Shown here one piece after another: positions 49,998-59,683 of a stretch of DNA of 64,000 nucleotides. A model generated the notes under the pieces. It was not told the origin of the DNA, ran no database searches, and saw only the letters and a program-made list of their open reading frames with translations. This stretch comes from Rhodopseudomonas pentothenatexigens (GTDB lineage: Bacteria; Pseudomonadota; Alphaproteobacteria; Rhizobiales; Xanthobacteraceae), in NCBI RefSeq assembly GCF_900218015.1, contig NZ_UFQQ01000022.1, positions 1-64,000 of the forward strand. The letters are read 5' to 3'. A program made the translations under genes and the position numbers. Position 1 is the first letter of the stretch; the number at the start of each line of letters is the position of its first letter.

Positions 49998-51953
49998 TCA
50001 GGCGGCGCGGACTTCGCGCAGGAAGGTTTCGACCTGGGTCCTCAGCGCCTCGCCGCTGCGCGACAATTCGGACGCGGATTCGACGACTTGCGTCGCCGCC
50101 ACGCCGGTCTCGCGCGCAGCTTCGTTGACGCCGGTGATGTTGCCCGAAACCTCGGTGGTGGAGCGCGCCGCCTCGGCGACGTTGTGGGCGATCTCGCGCG
50201 TCGCCGCGCTCTGCTCGCGCACCGCGCTGGCGATCGCGGTGGCGATCTCGTTGATCTGCGCCACCGTGCCGGTGATGCCTTCGATCGCCTGCACCGAGGA
50301 CTGGGTCGCCTGCTGGATCGAGTTGATCTGGGTGGTGATCTCCTCGGTCGCCTTCGAGGTCTGCTCGGCCAGCGCCTTGACCTCGGCGGCCACCACTGCG
50401 AAGCCGCGGCCGGCGTCGCCGGCGCGCGCCGCCTCGATCGTGGCGTTGAGCGCCAGCAGGTTGGTCTGCGAAGCGATGTCGCTGATCAGCGTCACCACCT
50501 CGCCGATCTTCTGCGCCGCTTCCGCGAGGCTCCTGACCTCTTCGTTGGTGCGACCGGCCTGGGTCGCGGCGTCGCTGGCGACGCGCGCCGACTGGTCGAC
50601 TCGGTTGCCGATCTCGGTGATCGAGGCGTCGAGTTCTTCCACTGCGGCAGCCACCGCCTGGGCATTGGACGTCGCCTGCGACGACGCCGCGGTCGCCGCC
50701 ACCAGCCGGCGCTCGGATTCGCGCGCGGTGCCGACCATCGAGTCGGCGGTGCCGCGGAGTTCGGTCGCCGCCGAGCCCACCAGCGCGACCACACTGCCGA
50801 CGCCGGTCTCGAACCGCGCCGCCAGTTCGTGCATCGCCTTGCGCCGCTCGCTCTCGTGGCTGATCCGCTGCTCGTCCTGCGCGGCGCGCAGCCGGCCGGT
50901 CTCGATCAGCCCTTCCTTGAACACTTCGACCGCCTTGGCCATCGAGCCGATCTCGTCGCGCCGGCCCTTGCCGGGCACCTCGACGTCGTGACGGCCGCTG
51001 CTGATGTCGCGCATCGCGCTCTCCAGCGCCTGGATCGGCTTGGCCATGCCGCGGCCCAGCCACACCGCGACCGCGGCCGCCGCCAGCACGGCGGCGATCG
51101 CGGCGAATGCCAGCCACTGCATCGACTGCCGCTCCAGCGCCGCATAGGCGCTGGCGTCGCGCACGATCTGCAGCACCGCGACCGGATCGCCGGAGAACCG
51201 CTTGATCTGGCCGAAGGTGGTGGCGATCGCCTTACCGTCGGCTTCGCCCTTTTCGATCACCAGCTCGCCGCCGAACGCGCGGCGCAGCGTCGCAAGATCG
51301 GTGCCGGGGCTCGCGAGGCTCGACGCGATCACGTTGACCTTGTCGCCGTTGAGCTGAAGAATGGCGACGTCGACGCCGAACCGCGCCTTCATCCGCTCGA
51401 CGAAGGCCTTGCCGAACGGCGCGCCGATATCGACCGTGCCGATCACCTTGCCGTTCTCGAGCATCGGCGTGGTGCCGAACACGGTGAGATTGTCGAGGCC
51501 CGGCTCGATGCCGCCGACCGCCTGGCCGGTGGTCATCGCCTGCACCACCATCTTGCGCCGCGGCGACACGTCGTCGCCGAACGTCTTCGGATTATGGATC
51601 CGGACCAGCGTCGTCGCCGGCGGCACCTGGATCGTGTACAGCGACAGCCCACGCAGCGTGGTCAGATCGCGGCCTTCCTTCAGCAGCTTCATCAGCCCGT
51701 CGCGGTCGCCGGCCTTGGTGGCATCGCGCACCGGTTGTAGCGCCGCCAGACTATCGCTGAGTGCGAGTGTGGTTCGGGTCTCGGCCTCGGTCGCCGCGGT
51801 GATGTTGGCGTAGTCGGCGCGTAGTTCACGCTCCAGCGCAACGTCGATCGTCGCCTGCTGCCGCCACAGGCTGAAGCCGGCCAGAACCGCGCACGAGCCG
51901 ATCGCGACCAGCGTGATGGCCACAATCATTCGGGCCGAAATCGATTTGAGCAT
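49998..51953 (-). CDS. Methyl-accepting chemotaxis protein
   Basis: A 651-residue chemoreceptor. First membrane segment about 9-29, a periplasmic sensor of Cache type (about 30-275, with [12 protein letters not shown] and [18 protein letters not shown]), second membrane segment about 279-299, HAMP (about 300-355) and the signalling domain. The conserved tip is [20 protein letters not shown]. The ligand is unknown; no chemotaxis kinase genes are nearby, so it is an orphan receptor. It appears to be transcribed alone. Confidence 0.93.
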   Translation of the reverse strand: MLKSISARMIVAITLVAIGSCAVLAGFSLWRQQATIDVALERELRADYANITAATEAETRTTLALSDSLAALQPVRDATKAGDRDGLMKLLKEGRDLTTLRGLSLYTIQVPPATTLVRIHNPKTFGDDVSPRRKMVVQAMTTGQAVGGIEPGLDNLTVFGTTPMLENGKVIGTVDIGAPFGKAFVERMKARFGVDVAILQLNGDKVNVIASSLASPGTDLATLRRAFGGELVIEKGEADGKAIATTFGQIKRFSGDPVAVLQIVRDASAYAALERQSMQWLAFAAIAAVLAAAAVAVWLGRGMAKPIQALESAMRDISSGRHDVEVPGKGRRDEIGSMAKAVEVFKEGLIETGRLRAAQDEQRISHESERRKAMHELAARFETGVGSVVALVGSAATELRGTADSMVGTARESERRLVAATAASSQATSNAQAVAAAVEELDASITEIGNRVDQSARVASDAATQAGRTNEEVRSLAEAAQKIGEVVTLISDIASQTNLLALNATIEAARAGDAGRGFAVVAAEVKALAEQTSKATEEITTQINSIQQATQSSVQAIEGITGTVAQINEIATAIASAVREQSAATREIAHNVAEAARSTTEVSGNITGVNEAARETGVAATQVVESASELSRSGEALRTQVETFLREVRAA

Positions 51954-52147
51954 TCCGCGGTCCTTCTTCCCGTCACGTGCTGTTGGTTCGTTGGATCCAT
52001 AACTAAGCGCAAGGCCACAAGAAGCGGTTAACGATTACCTCGTAGAACTACGAAACAAGCAGACAAATCCCGTCCCGGTAAGGTTGACTGGTTAGGTTAA
52101 GACCGCAATCGCGTTGACCGCGCGCGCGCGCCCGGTCAACTAACCGC

Positions 52148-52387
52148 ATGATCAAGGACGACGACTACGAACTCGACCGCTTCGGCAACCGCGTGCTGAT
52201 CGGGCTGACGGCGGAGGAAACCGCCGAATATTTCCGCTTGGAGGAAATCATCAGCAAGAGCATGCCGCTTCCGCAGGTCACGCGCGACGAGTGGTACCGG
52301 CCGGAGGACCGCCGCTGGCTCGAGCTCTACGAGAAACACGAATCCGCCCGCCGGCCGTTCCTCAAGAGCAGCAAGACCATGCATTGA
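52148..52387 (+). CDS. Small hypothetical acidic protein (79 aa)
   Basis: A hydrophilic protein with many charged residues (MIKDDDYELDRFGNRVLIGL; EWYRPEDRRWLELYEKHES) and no membrane segment. The amino-acid makeup is balanced and unlike frame shadows, which supports a real gene; no clear ribosome site is seen. I do not recognise the family. It stands between the divergent chemoreceptor gene and the convergent autotransporter gene. Confidence 0.6.
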   Translation: MIKDDDYELDRFGNRVLIGLTAEETAEYFRLEEIISKSMPLPQVTRDEWYRPEDRRWLELYEKHESARRPFLKSSKTMH

Positions 52388-52426
52388 GGGCGCCGGTCCG
52401 CACACTTACGGCGGACGGCTGCGCAG

Positions 52427-55400
52427 TCACCACGAATAGCGCAGCACGCCCTTGCCGGCGTAGCTGCGGGTGACGTCCGAGAACTCGCCCTCGAACGCGG
52501 CGGCGACAGAGAAGCCGTTCAGCCAGTTCAGTTCCGCCGACACCGTGGTCAGCGCCGCGTCCCGCGCCGGGCGGGCGCCGTTCACCACGAAGCTGGCGCC
52601 CGGCAGGGCCAGAAAGGTGGCCGCGACTGAACGAACGGCGTCGAATTCGTGCGCCCACGCCGCGCGCCCGCGCAGCGTCAGCAGCGCCCCGTCCAGCGCG
52701 AACGATTTGTCGCTGCGCAGGCCGAGTTCGCTGCGCGTCGAGGTCACGGTCTTGGCGTCGTAGCCGAGCGCGAACACGCTGCTGCCGCCCACCGCCCGCT
52801 CGGTATAGGCCGGCAGATCGAAGGCGGTGACCTGCGCGGCGGCGTAGGGCGTGAGGCCGACGCCGCCGAACGCCGGTGCAACCCAGCGATGGCCGGCTTC
52901 GACACGGGCCGAATAGCTATGCGCATTGAAGTCGGCGCGCAGCTGATCGAAGCCGCCGACGACGACAGTCCGTTCCGTGGTGATGTCCTGCCAGCCATAG
53001 GCCGCCGCGGCGGTGAGATAGCTGGCGCCGAAGCTGTGGCGGAGGAAGCCGCCGACCTGCATCAGATCGGAGCGCCCCGAGCCGAGCCCGTTCGCCAGGC
53101 CGAACTGGGTGGCGCCGCCCGCCATCGCGAAGCCGGCGACGGTCTGCGGCGACAGCCAGTAATCGGCGCCGGCGGCGATGCCGGCGAGCCGGCTGGTCGC
53201 GGTGGCGGAGCCGAGTGAAGCATTGCCGTCGGTGGTCTGCGCGCCGCCGAAGCCCGCGGCCCACATGTTCCAACGCGGCTCGAACGCCGCCGGCACCGGA
53301 GCCTTGGTCATCATCGCATTCGCATCGCGCACTGCGCCGGCACTCGTCGCGGCGAACGGCAGCAGCCGGCTGTCCGCACCCGGTGGCTCGCGGCCGTTGC
53401 CGAACGGATCGGTCAGCAGCCCCATGAACTGCGTCATGGCGTTGAAGGTCGATTGCTGCGCGCCGGTGGCGGTCTCGCCCGACACGGCGCTGAGCCCGTT
53501 CGCGTTCAGTGCGCCGAACACGATCGGAATGCTGCCGGTCCGCGTAAAGTAGTTCGTCAGCGCGTTGGCGACCGCAGTCTGGTTGGCGTTGAGGCCGCTG
53601 TTGACAACCGGCGGCGTCGGTCCGGGCGGCGTCGGCGGCGTGTAGTCGAGCACCAGATCGAGATAGGCGTTGTTGGCGTCGTAGCCGAGGCTCGATTTGA
53701 AGCCGGACGGCAGGTTGGTGTTGACCAGCGTCCCGAACGTCCCGGCGATGCCGCCGGTCGCGTTGACGATGGTGTATTGCCGCTCGACATAGCCGCCGGC
53801 GGCGAACGACGCATTCACCGTCGCGTCGCCGAGCGTCGCAATGCCGGTGACGTTGACGCGATCGGCGCTTGTCGGCGACACTTCGACCATGTAGCTCGAC
53901 GCCGCCGTCAGCGTCAGGTTGCCGCTGACATTCAGCGTGCCGATCGAATTGCCCGGCGCCAGCGCGCCGCCATTGATCAGCGTGGTGCCGACGGTGCCGT
54001 TGCCGCCGAGCGCCGCGCCGGCATTCACCGTCGTGAGCGACGACGACGCGATCGAGCCGTCGACGCTGAGCGTGCCGGCTTCGACCGTGGTGGCGCCGGT
54101 GTAGCTGCTGATGCCGGTCAGCGACAGATTGCCGGCGCCGCGCTTGATCAGTTGGCCGCCGCCGGAAATCGCGCCGCCGAAGCTGGTCGCGTCGGAGCGA
54201 TTGAAAGCCAGCGTCGCGCTGTTGCCGACATCGCCGACGATCGAACCCGACGTCCCGCCGTCGCCGATCTGCAGTGTGCCGCTGGAGACGGTCGTGCCCC
54301 CGGTGTACGTATTGGTCCCGGTCAACGTGAAAACGCCACTGCCGCTGCTGCCGCCGAAGCTGATCAGATTGCCTGCGCCCGAAATCGAACCACCAAACGT
54401 GTTGGCGTCGGAGCGGGCGAACTGCAGCGTTCCGTTGTTGACGACGTTGCCGACGATCCACCCCGTGGTGCCGCCGTTGCCGACCTGCAAGAAGCCGCTG
54501 CTGATGGTCGTGCCGCCGGTGTAGGTGTTGTCGCCGAACAGGATCAGCGCGTCGTTGCCGAGCTTGGTGACGCTGCCGGTGCCGGAGATCACGCCGCCGA
54601 AGCCCGCGGCATCCGAGCGGTTGAACACCAGCGACGCATTGTTGACGACGTTGCCGGTGATCGAGCCGGTGGTGCCGCCGGTGCCGATCTGCAGTGTGCC
54701 GGCCGAGATCGTGGTGCCGCCGGTGTAGGTGTTGGCGCCGGTCAGGGTCAGCGTACCCGCCGCGATCTTCTCGAGCGATCCACTCCCCGAGATCACACCG
54801 CCGAAGCCGATCGAATCGTGTCGATTGAACTGCAGTACGCCGTTGTTGACGACATCGCCCACGATCGAGCCGCTGGTGGCGCCGTTGCCGACCCGCAGCG
54901 TGCCGGCCGAGATCGTGGTGCCGCCGGTGTAGGTGTTGTTGCCGAGGAGCGCCAGGATGTCGCTGCCGTACTTGATCAGGTTGCCTGTCCCGGAGATCGC
55001 GCCGCCGAGGCTGGTGCCGTTGCTGCGGTTGACCGTCAGCGTCGCATTGTTGGTGATGTCGCCGGTGATCGAGCCGCTGATGCCGCCATTGCCGAGTTGC
55101 AGCGTTCCGCCCGAGATCGTGGTGCCGCCGGTGTAGAAATTGTCGCCGGTGAGCGTCAGCGTGCCGGTGCCGGTCTTGCCGAGCGCGAATTGTCCGCCGT
55201 TGTCGATCAGCGCGCCCGAGAATTCCGTGGAGGTGTTCAGGCTGCCGACCGTCAGAGTCTGCACCGGAACCCCGCTCACCACCGTTGCCGCAACGACCCC
55301 GCTGCCCGACAGCGACCCGATCGAGATCGCGCCCAAGCCGGAGCGCAGGCCGATCGTGCCGTTGTTGACGATTTCGGCCGTTCCTCCCGACGAGGATTGG

Positions 55401-55894
55401 CTGAACAGCAACGTGCCCCCGCTCAGAGTGGTGAAGGTCGCATTGCCTGCGGTGCTGGAGCCCACAAAATCGATCTGGCCGCCGGGACCGATCAGGAAGT
55501 TCTGGGCGTTGCCGGAGTTGTTGACGATGCCGGCGCCGCTCATGTTGAGCTGCCCGCCGGACGCCACCCCGATCGTATAAGTCGGTGCCCCGGCCTCGAA
55601 GGTGAAGCCGTCGGGGCTGCGCGTGGCCGTCAGCAACACCGAATTCGACGCGCCGTTATTGGTGAACACCGCAGTCGAACCGGTGTCGGGCACGGCCGCG
55701 GGACCGCTCCAGTTGGACGCCGCGTTGAAATCCTGACCGGCGCCGATCCAGACCTGCTGCGCTGAAGCGGGCATCGTGACCGCGACCAGCGCCGTGGAAG
55801 CCAGGAGCGCCGACAGCAGGGTCCGCCTTCGCGCAGCGCCCGCCCGATCCGTCGCCCCCGGCCTCAGTTCCTCACCAATTTCACCAACCTGCAC
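52427..55894 (-). CDS. Autotransporter (type Va) with beta-strand repeats
   Basis: A 1155-residue secreted/outer-membrane protein. The signal peptide (about residues 22-45, ASA/QQ) has an extended N-terminus. The passenger is Gly/Ser/Thr/Asn-rich beta-helix. From about residue 247 to 600 it carries five full and one partial copies of a 68-residue repeat (autotransporter-associated strand repeat, core NTYTGGTTIS.GTLQIG). A proline hinge (PPTPPGPTPP) and a C-terminal barrel of about 280 residues ending in the aromatic LRYSW signature follow. It has no cysteine-rich or protease motif; an adhesin role is likely but unproven. Start is GTG at 55894. Confidence 0.9.
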   Translation of the reverse strand: MQVGEIGEELRPGATDRAGAARRRTLLSALLASTALVAVTMPASAQQVWIGAGQDFNAASNWSGPAAVPDTGSTAVFTNNGASNSVLLTATRSPDGFTFEAGAPTYTIGVASGGQLNMSGAGIVNNSGNAQNFLIGPGGQIDFVGSSTAGNATFTTLSGGTLLFSQSSSGGTAEIVNNGTIGLRSGLGAISIGSLSGSGVVAATVVSGVPVQTLTVGSLNTSTEFSGALIDNGGQFALGKTGTGTLTLTGDNFYTGGTTISGGTLQLGNGGISGSITGDITNNATLTVNRSNGTSLGGAISGTGNLIKYGSDILALLGNNTYTGGTTISAGTLRVGNGATSGSIVGDVVNNGVLQFNRHDSIGFGGVISGSGSLEKIAAGTLTLTGANTYTGGTTISAGTLQIGTGGTTGSITGNVVNNASLVFNRSDAAGFGGVISGTGSVTKLGNDALILFGDNTYTGGTTISSGFLQVGNGGTTGWIVGNVVNNGTLQFARSDANTFGGSISGAGNLISFGGSSGSGVFTLTGTNTYTGGTTVSSGTLQIGDGGTSGSIVGDVGNSATLAFNRSDATSFGGAISGGGQLIKRGAGNLSLTGISSYTGATTVEAGTLSVDGSIASSSLTTVNAGAALGGNGTVGTTLINGGALAPGNSIGTLNVSGNLTLTAASSYMVEVSPTSADRVNVTGIATLGDATVNASFAAGGYVERQYTIVNATGGIAGTFGTLVNTNLPSGFKSSLGYDANNAYLDLVLDYTPPTPPGPTPPVVNSGLNANQTAVANALTNYFTRTGSIPIVFGALNANGLSAVSGETATGAQQSTFNAMTQFMGLLTDPFGNGREPPGADSRLLPFAATSAGAVRDANAMMTKAPVPAAFEPRWNMWAAGFGGAQTTDGNASLGSATATSRLAGIAAGADYWLSPQTVAGFAMAGGATQFGLANGLGSGRSDLMQVGGFLRHSFGASYLTAAAAYGWQDITTERTVVVGGFDQLRADFNAHSYSARVEAGHRWVAPAFGGVGLTPYAAAQVTAFDLPAYTERAVGGSSVFALGYDAKTVTSTRSELGLRSDKSFALDGALLTLRGRAAWAHEFDAVRSVAATFLALPGASFVVNGARPARDAALTTVSAELNWLNGFSVAAAFEGEFSDVTRSYAGKGVLRYSW
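54090..55150 (-). repeat. 204-bp tandem repeats within the autotransporter gene
   Basis: The conserved Tyr-Thr-Gly-Gly codons recur at about 55135, 54931, 54727, 54523, 54307 and 54103: three steps of exactly 204 bases, one of 216 (a four-codon insertion) and one of 204. Each copy encodes one strand repeat. Confidence 0.85.
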
Positions 55895-56070
55895 GCAACT
55901 GTCCCGCCACCTCTCAGGTCATTGGCGACCTGATTCAGGAATCAGCCTAGAGGTTCGGGATCGGGATGCAAATAGGAACCATTATTGGAACCCACATCGG
56001 CGATCAGGCTGGTCCCCACCGCCGACGCATGCTAGCGCTCCCGCAAACAACAGCGGGGAGACGGAACGCG

Positions 56071-56709
56071 ATGATCGAGGCGGTGATCTGGGATTTCGGC
56101 GGGGTACTCACGAGCTCGCCGTTCGAAGCGTTTGCACGGTTCGAGACCGAGCGCGGGCTGCCGATCGACATCATCCGCCGCACCAACGCCGCCAATCATT
56201 TCGAGAACGCCTGGGCCAAGTTCGAGCGCGCCGAGATCGATCTCGACACGTTCGACGCGCTGTTCGCCGAAGAATCCCGCGCGCTCGGCGCGGAAGTGCG
56301 CGGCCGGGACGTGCTGCCGCTGTTGTCCGGCACGCTGCGGCCGGAGATGGTCGCCGCTCTGAAGATCATCAAACAGAACCACAAGACCGGCTGCATCACC
56401 AACAACCTGCCGGCCAACGCGATCGGCTCGGCGTCGGGGCGGACGCTGTACGTCGCCGAGGTGATGGCGCTGTTCGACCATGTGATCGAATCCGCCAAGA
56501 TCGGCCTGCGCAAGCCGGACCCGAAGATCTACCGGATGATGACCGACGCGCTCGGCGTCGACCCGAAGGCCTGCGTGTATCTCGACGACCTCGGCGTCAA
56601 CCTCAAGCCGGCGCGTGAGATGGGGATGGCGACCATCAAGGTGACGAGCGGCGAGCAGGCGATCGCCGACCTCGAGGCCGCAACCGGGCTGAACCTCCGC
56701 AACGGCTGA
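56071..56709 (+). CDS. HAD-like hydrolase (ACAD10/YihX-like subgroup)
   Basis: A 212-residue HAD-superfamily protein. Motif I is WDFGGVLTSS: nucleophile Asp8, with the usual second Asp replaced by Gly, as in the sEH N-domain, YihX and ACAD10-type groups. Motif II is near CITNNLPAN, motif III lysine in GLRKPDPKIY and motif IV VYLDDLGVNLKPA. The sequence around ETERGLPIDIIRRTN recalls the HAD part fused to acyl-CoA dehydrogenases in ACAD10. The substrate is unknown. ATG at 56071 has a GGGAG site; the earlier frame overlaps the autotransporter's upstream region. Confidence 0.88.
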   Translation: MIEAVIWDFGGVLTSSPFEAFARFETERGLPIDIIRRTNAANHFENAWAKFERAEIDLDTFDALFAEESRALGAEVRGRDVLPLLSGTLRPEMVAALKIIKQNHKTGCITNNLPANAIGSASGRTLYVAEVMALFDHVIESAKIGLRKPDPKIYRMMTDALGVDPKACVYLDDLGVNLKPAREMGMATIKVTSGEQAIADLEAATGLNLRNG

Positions 56710-57068
56710 TTCTTGTTTCGCCCCAGGCCTCGGCACCCGTCATGGCCGGGCTCGTCCCGGCCATCCACGTCTTTGCGACGCGCGGAGGGAAAGGCGTTGA
56801 TGCCCGGGGCAACCCGGGGCATGACGACCTTGCGACGGCGACACGCCCCGAATCAGCGCGCTTCCAGCACGACTGGTTACCGATTTCTTAATACCCGTTC
56901 CGCGCCCGGGCTCACGGCCGCACTTTATTACTTCGCCCCGGGCGCCGCGCAGCTTTGATTGCGCGGCGAAAGACGTTAATGATTCGTCGAGCGCGCCGTT
57001 TGTGGTGAGTTGCCGGCGGCTCGAGTCGCCTTGCGTCCGACAGCCACGTAAGCCGAGCCCAGCACCCG
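56710..57068. other. Gap upstream of the radical SAM operon, with a repeat
   Basis: About 360 bases. The first part is a family C palindrome (56737-56827). The rest should hold the promoter of the radical SAM/SDR operon; it is AT-richer around 56875-56935, but no clear -35/-10 pair, riboswitch or frame is seen. Confidence 0.5.
56737..56827. repeat. Palindromic repeat, family C
   Basis: Second copy of the family at 46422-46512. Arms gtcatggccggg and gcccggggcatgac-like; 38 bases from 56738 are identical to the other copy. Confidence 0.85.
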
Positions 57069-58967
57069 ATGACCAAGCTCGCCAGCCCGCCCTCGCCCGT
57101 GGACCACGCGCTCATCCGCGCAGACTTCGCGCGCTTTGCCGCCGCGCGGTCGCTGAGCCGGCCGAGCGACCTGATCCTGATCCAGCCGGCGCTGGTGCCG
57201 GAGAAATTCTTCGACGTCACCACCGCACGCAACGGCGGCTACTACAACTTCCCGCCGGCCGGGCTGCTGTATCTCGCCGCCGCGGCGCGCGCCGCCGATC
57301 CGGAGATCGGCATCCGCCTGATCGACATCAATCACCAGTTGCTCAAGGCCGCGCACAGCGACGGCTTCGATTACGACCTGTGGCGCGATCTGGTGCGCGA
57401 GGCGATCGGAGCCTGCGCCCATCCGCATGTCGCCGTATCGTACATGTTCGGCACCACCAAGCCGTGTTTCGTCGAGGTGATCGAGCTGATCCGCAGCGAA
57501 TTTCCGCAGGTGCCGATCCTGTCGGGCGGGGTGCAGGCGACGTTCGACTATCAGGAAATCCTTCAAAGCGGGCTGTGCGACATCGTCTCGCGCCACGAGG
57601 GCGAGCGGCAGTTGATGAGCTATCTGGCGGCGCTGGCGGGCGACGCCGACGCCGTGCCGGAGGGCATGGCGTTCGCCGATGGCGGCCGGATCGTCGAACT
57701 CGGCAAGCCGCACAGCGACAATCCGGTGAACTGGGACATCCTGCCGTTCTACGACGCGATCAATGTCGAGGAGTATCATCGCTACGGCGGACTCGGCGCG
57801 TTCTCGCGCTATGTCGGCGAGGACAAGCCCTACGCCACCGTGCTCGCCACCCGCGGCTGCCGGGCGCGCTGCACCTTCTGCACGGTGCGCAACTTCAACG
57901 GCTTCGGGCTGCGCCAGCGCACGGTGCAGGACGTGATCGACGAGGTGAAGCACCTCGTGACGCATCACGGCATCCGTTACATCGACTGGCTCGACGACGA
58001 TCTGCTGTGGGACCGGGAGCGGACGCTGGCGCTGTTCAAGGGCCTCGCCGAACAGGTGCCTGGATTGGAATGGACCGCCAGCAACGGCGTGATCGCAGTG
58101 GCGATCGACGACGAGATCATGCAGGCGATGGTCGCGTCCGGGCTGCGCGCCTTCAAGATCGGGGTCGAGTCCGGCAACGACGCGATGCTGAAGACGATCA
58201 AGAAGCCGACCACCAAACCGAAATTGCGCGAGCGCGCCAGGCTGTTCGCGAAATACCCGGAGGTGTTCGTCTCGACCAATTTCATCATCGGATTTCCCGA
58301 CGAGACCTTCGGCCAGATGATGGACAGCTACGATCTCGCGGTCGAGCTCGCCAGCGACTGGGCGAGCTTCTACATCTGCCAGCCGCTGAAGGGCACCGAG
58401 ATGTTCTCGGCTTTCCAGTCGCTCGGCGACGCGCGCACCAAAGAAGAGCGCTACGACAAGACCATCAATCCCGGCCGCTCCGCCGAGCGCGGCGAATTCG
58501 GCTATCGCTTCGCCGCCGACCGCGAGCGGCTGCGCACCGGCTGGGAGGTGTTCGACATCCCGCACCAGGCCGTGCCCGATCTCGAGCAGCAGAAGGAGAT
58601 CTGGTTCAGCTTCAACCTGGTCGCCAACTTCCTCGACAACCCGAACTTCCGCCCCGGCGGCAATGTCGCCAAGCTGGCGCGCTGGATCGAGGCGATCCAC
58701 GATGGTTATCCCTACGACGCCTCGATGGCGGCGGCGCTGGCGCACGCTTACTGGCTGCTCGGCGATCAGGTGCGCCACGCTCACCACCGCGCCGATTTCC
58801 TGCGGCTGACCGAGACTTCGCCGTATTGGCAGACCCGCGTGGCGCAATTCCCCGAACTGCTGTCGCTGGCGCATGTCGACGAAGCGCCGGCCTGGTTCGC
58901 CGGTTCGCCGCCGCTGGCTCTGACCAGGCCGCTGGCGTTCGCCCGGCCCGGACAGGTGCCGGCGTGA
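57069..58967 (+). CDS. B12-binding-type radical SAM enzyme, unknown substrate
   Basis: A 632-residue protein. The N-terminal part (about 35-185) has the fold of the B12-binding region of this enzyme class (DLILIQPALVPEKF, NFPPAGLLYLAA, PILSGGVQATFDY), but a DxHxxG cobalamin motif is not evident. The radical SAM domain has the iron-sulfur cysteines C264, C268 and C271 (CRARCTFC), followed by GIRYIDWLDDDLLW and the GVESGND motif. The C-terminal 150 residues are of unknown fold. It is the first of three genes with 4-base overlaps; its product is probably processed by the two reductases downstream. Class members include BchE and HpnP; no detail ties it to either. Confidence 0.82.
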   Translation: MTKLASPPSPVDHALIRADFARFAAARSLSRPSDLILIQPALVPEKFFDVTTARNGGYYNFPPAGLLYLAAAARAADPEIGIRLIDINHQLLKAAHSDGFDYDLWRDLVREAIGACAHPHVAVSYMFGTTKPCFVEVIELIRSEFPQVPILSGGVQATFDYQEILQSGLCDIVSRHEGERQLMSYLAALAGDADAVPEGMAFADGGRIVELGKPHSDNPVNWDILPFYDAINVEEYHRYGGLGAFSRYVGEDKPYATVLATRGCRARCTFCTVRNFNGFGLRQRTVQDVIDEVKHLVTHHGIRYIDWLDDDLLWDRERTLALFKGLAEQVPGLEWTASNGVIAVAIDDEIMQAMVASGLRAFKIGVESGNDAMLKTIKKPTTKPKLRERARLFAKYPEVFVSTNFIIGFPDETFGQMMDSYDLAVELASDWASFYICQPLKGTEMFSAFQSLGDARTKEERYDKTINPGRSAERGEFGYRFAADRERLRTGWEVFDIPHQAVPDLEQQKEIWFSFNLVANFLDNPNFRPGGNVAKLARWIEAIHDGYPYDASMAAALAHAYWLLGDQVRHAHHRADFLRLTETSPYWQTRVAQFPELLSLAHVDEAPAWFAGSPPLALTRPLAFARPGQVPA

Positions 58968-59683
58968 CGCTCGCCGGCAAGGCCGCGCTGGTCACCGGCG
59001 GCAGCAAGGGCATCGGCTTTGCGATCGCGCGGGCGCTGGCGCAGGCCGGCTGCGACGTGATGATCTGCGCCCGCGACGACAGCGAGATCGCCCAGGCTCT
59101 GCCGGCGCTGCGCGACGGCGTCGCCGGCCGGGTTCACGGCGTGGCGTGTGACGTTCGCGACGAGTCGGAGGTGCGCCAGCTGATCGACCACGCCGTCACG
59201 GCGTTCGACGGCCTCGACATTCTGGTCAACAACGCCGGCATCGGCCTGCTCGGCCCGGTCGAGAGCTTCGCCCCCTCGAATTGGCGCGCGACGATCGATA
59301 CCAATCTCACCGGCGCGTTCTATTGCTGCCACTACGCGATCCCGGCGCTGAAGGCGCGCGGCGGCGGCGCCATCGTCAACATCGGCAGCCGTTCCAGCGT
59401 CAACGCCTATGGCGGCGGCGCGGCGTATTGCGCCTCGAAATTCGGCCTGCTCGGCCTGTCGGAATCGCTGCTGCAGGAGCTGCATCCGTACGGCATCCGC
59501 GTCAGTTGCGTGATGCCCGGCCGGGTCGCCACCGACTTCGCCGACGAACCGCCGCAGGACTGGCACCTGTCCGCCGACGATGTCGCGCAGGCGGTGATCG
59601 ACGTGCTGTCGTTCGCGCCGCGGGCGCTGGCGAGCCGGATCGAGCTGCGGCCGGCGCGGCCGCCATCGCCGGCGCCGCGATGA
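58964..59683 (+). CDS. Short-chain dehydrogenase/reductase (first of two)
   Basis: A 239-residue classical SDR. Cofactor loop TGGSKGIG (11-18), NNAG (about 89-92) and the catalytic triad Ser (NIGSRSS), Tyr-x-x-x-Lys (YCASK) are present. The C-terminus is short and ends ARPPSPAPR. GTG at 58964 overlaps the radical SAM stop (GTGA), and its own end overlaps the next gene (ATGA), so all three are translated together. Substrate unknown; cofactor preference not clear from the loop. Confidence 0.9.
   Translation: MTLAGKAALVTGGSKGIGFAIARALAQAGCDVMICARDDSEIAQALPALRDGVAGRVHGVACDVRDESEVRQLIDHAVTAFDGLDILVNNAGIGLLGPVESFAPSNWRATIDTNLTGAFYCCHYAIPALKARGGGAIVNIGSRSSVNAYGGGAAYCASKFGLLGLSESLLQELHPYGIRVSCVMPGRVATDFADEPPQDWHLSADDVAQAVIDVLSFAPRALASRIELRPARPPSPAPR

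Noticed and set aside
52120-52135. Alternating gcgcgcgcgc run upstream of the 79-residue protein gene
   Set aside because: Too short to argue for Z-DNA or regulation in such GC-rich sequence.
53453-55765. 770-codon plus-strand frame and three 67-codon frames inside it in another phase
   Set aside because: Antisense to the autotransporter repeats; the regular length comes from the 204-bp period, not from selection for protein.
57069-58967. Identification of the radical SAM protein as HpnP or BchE
   Set aside because: Only class-level features match; no hopanoid or bacteriochlorophyll genes are nearby and diagnostic residues could not be checked.
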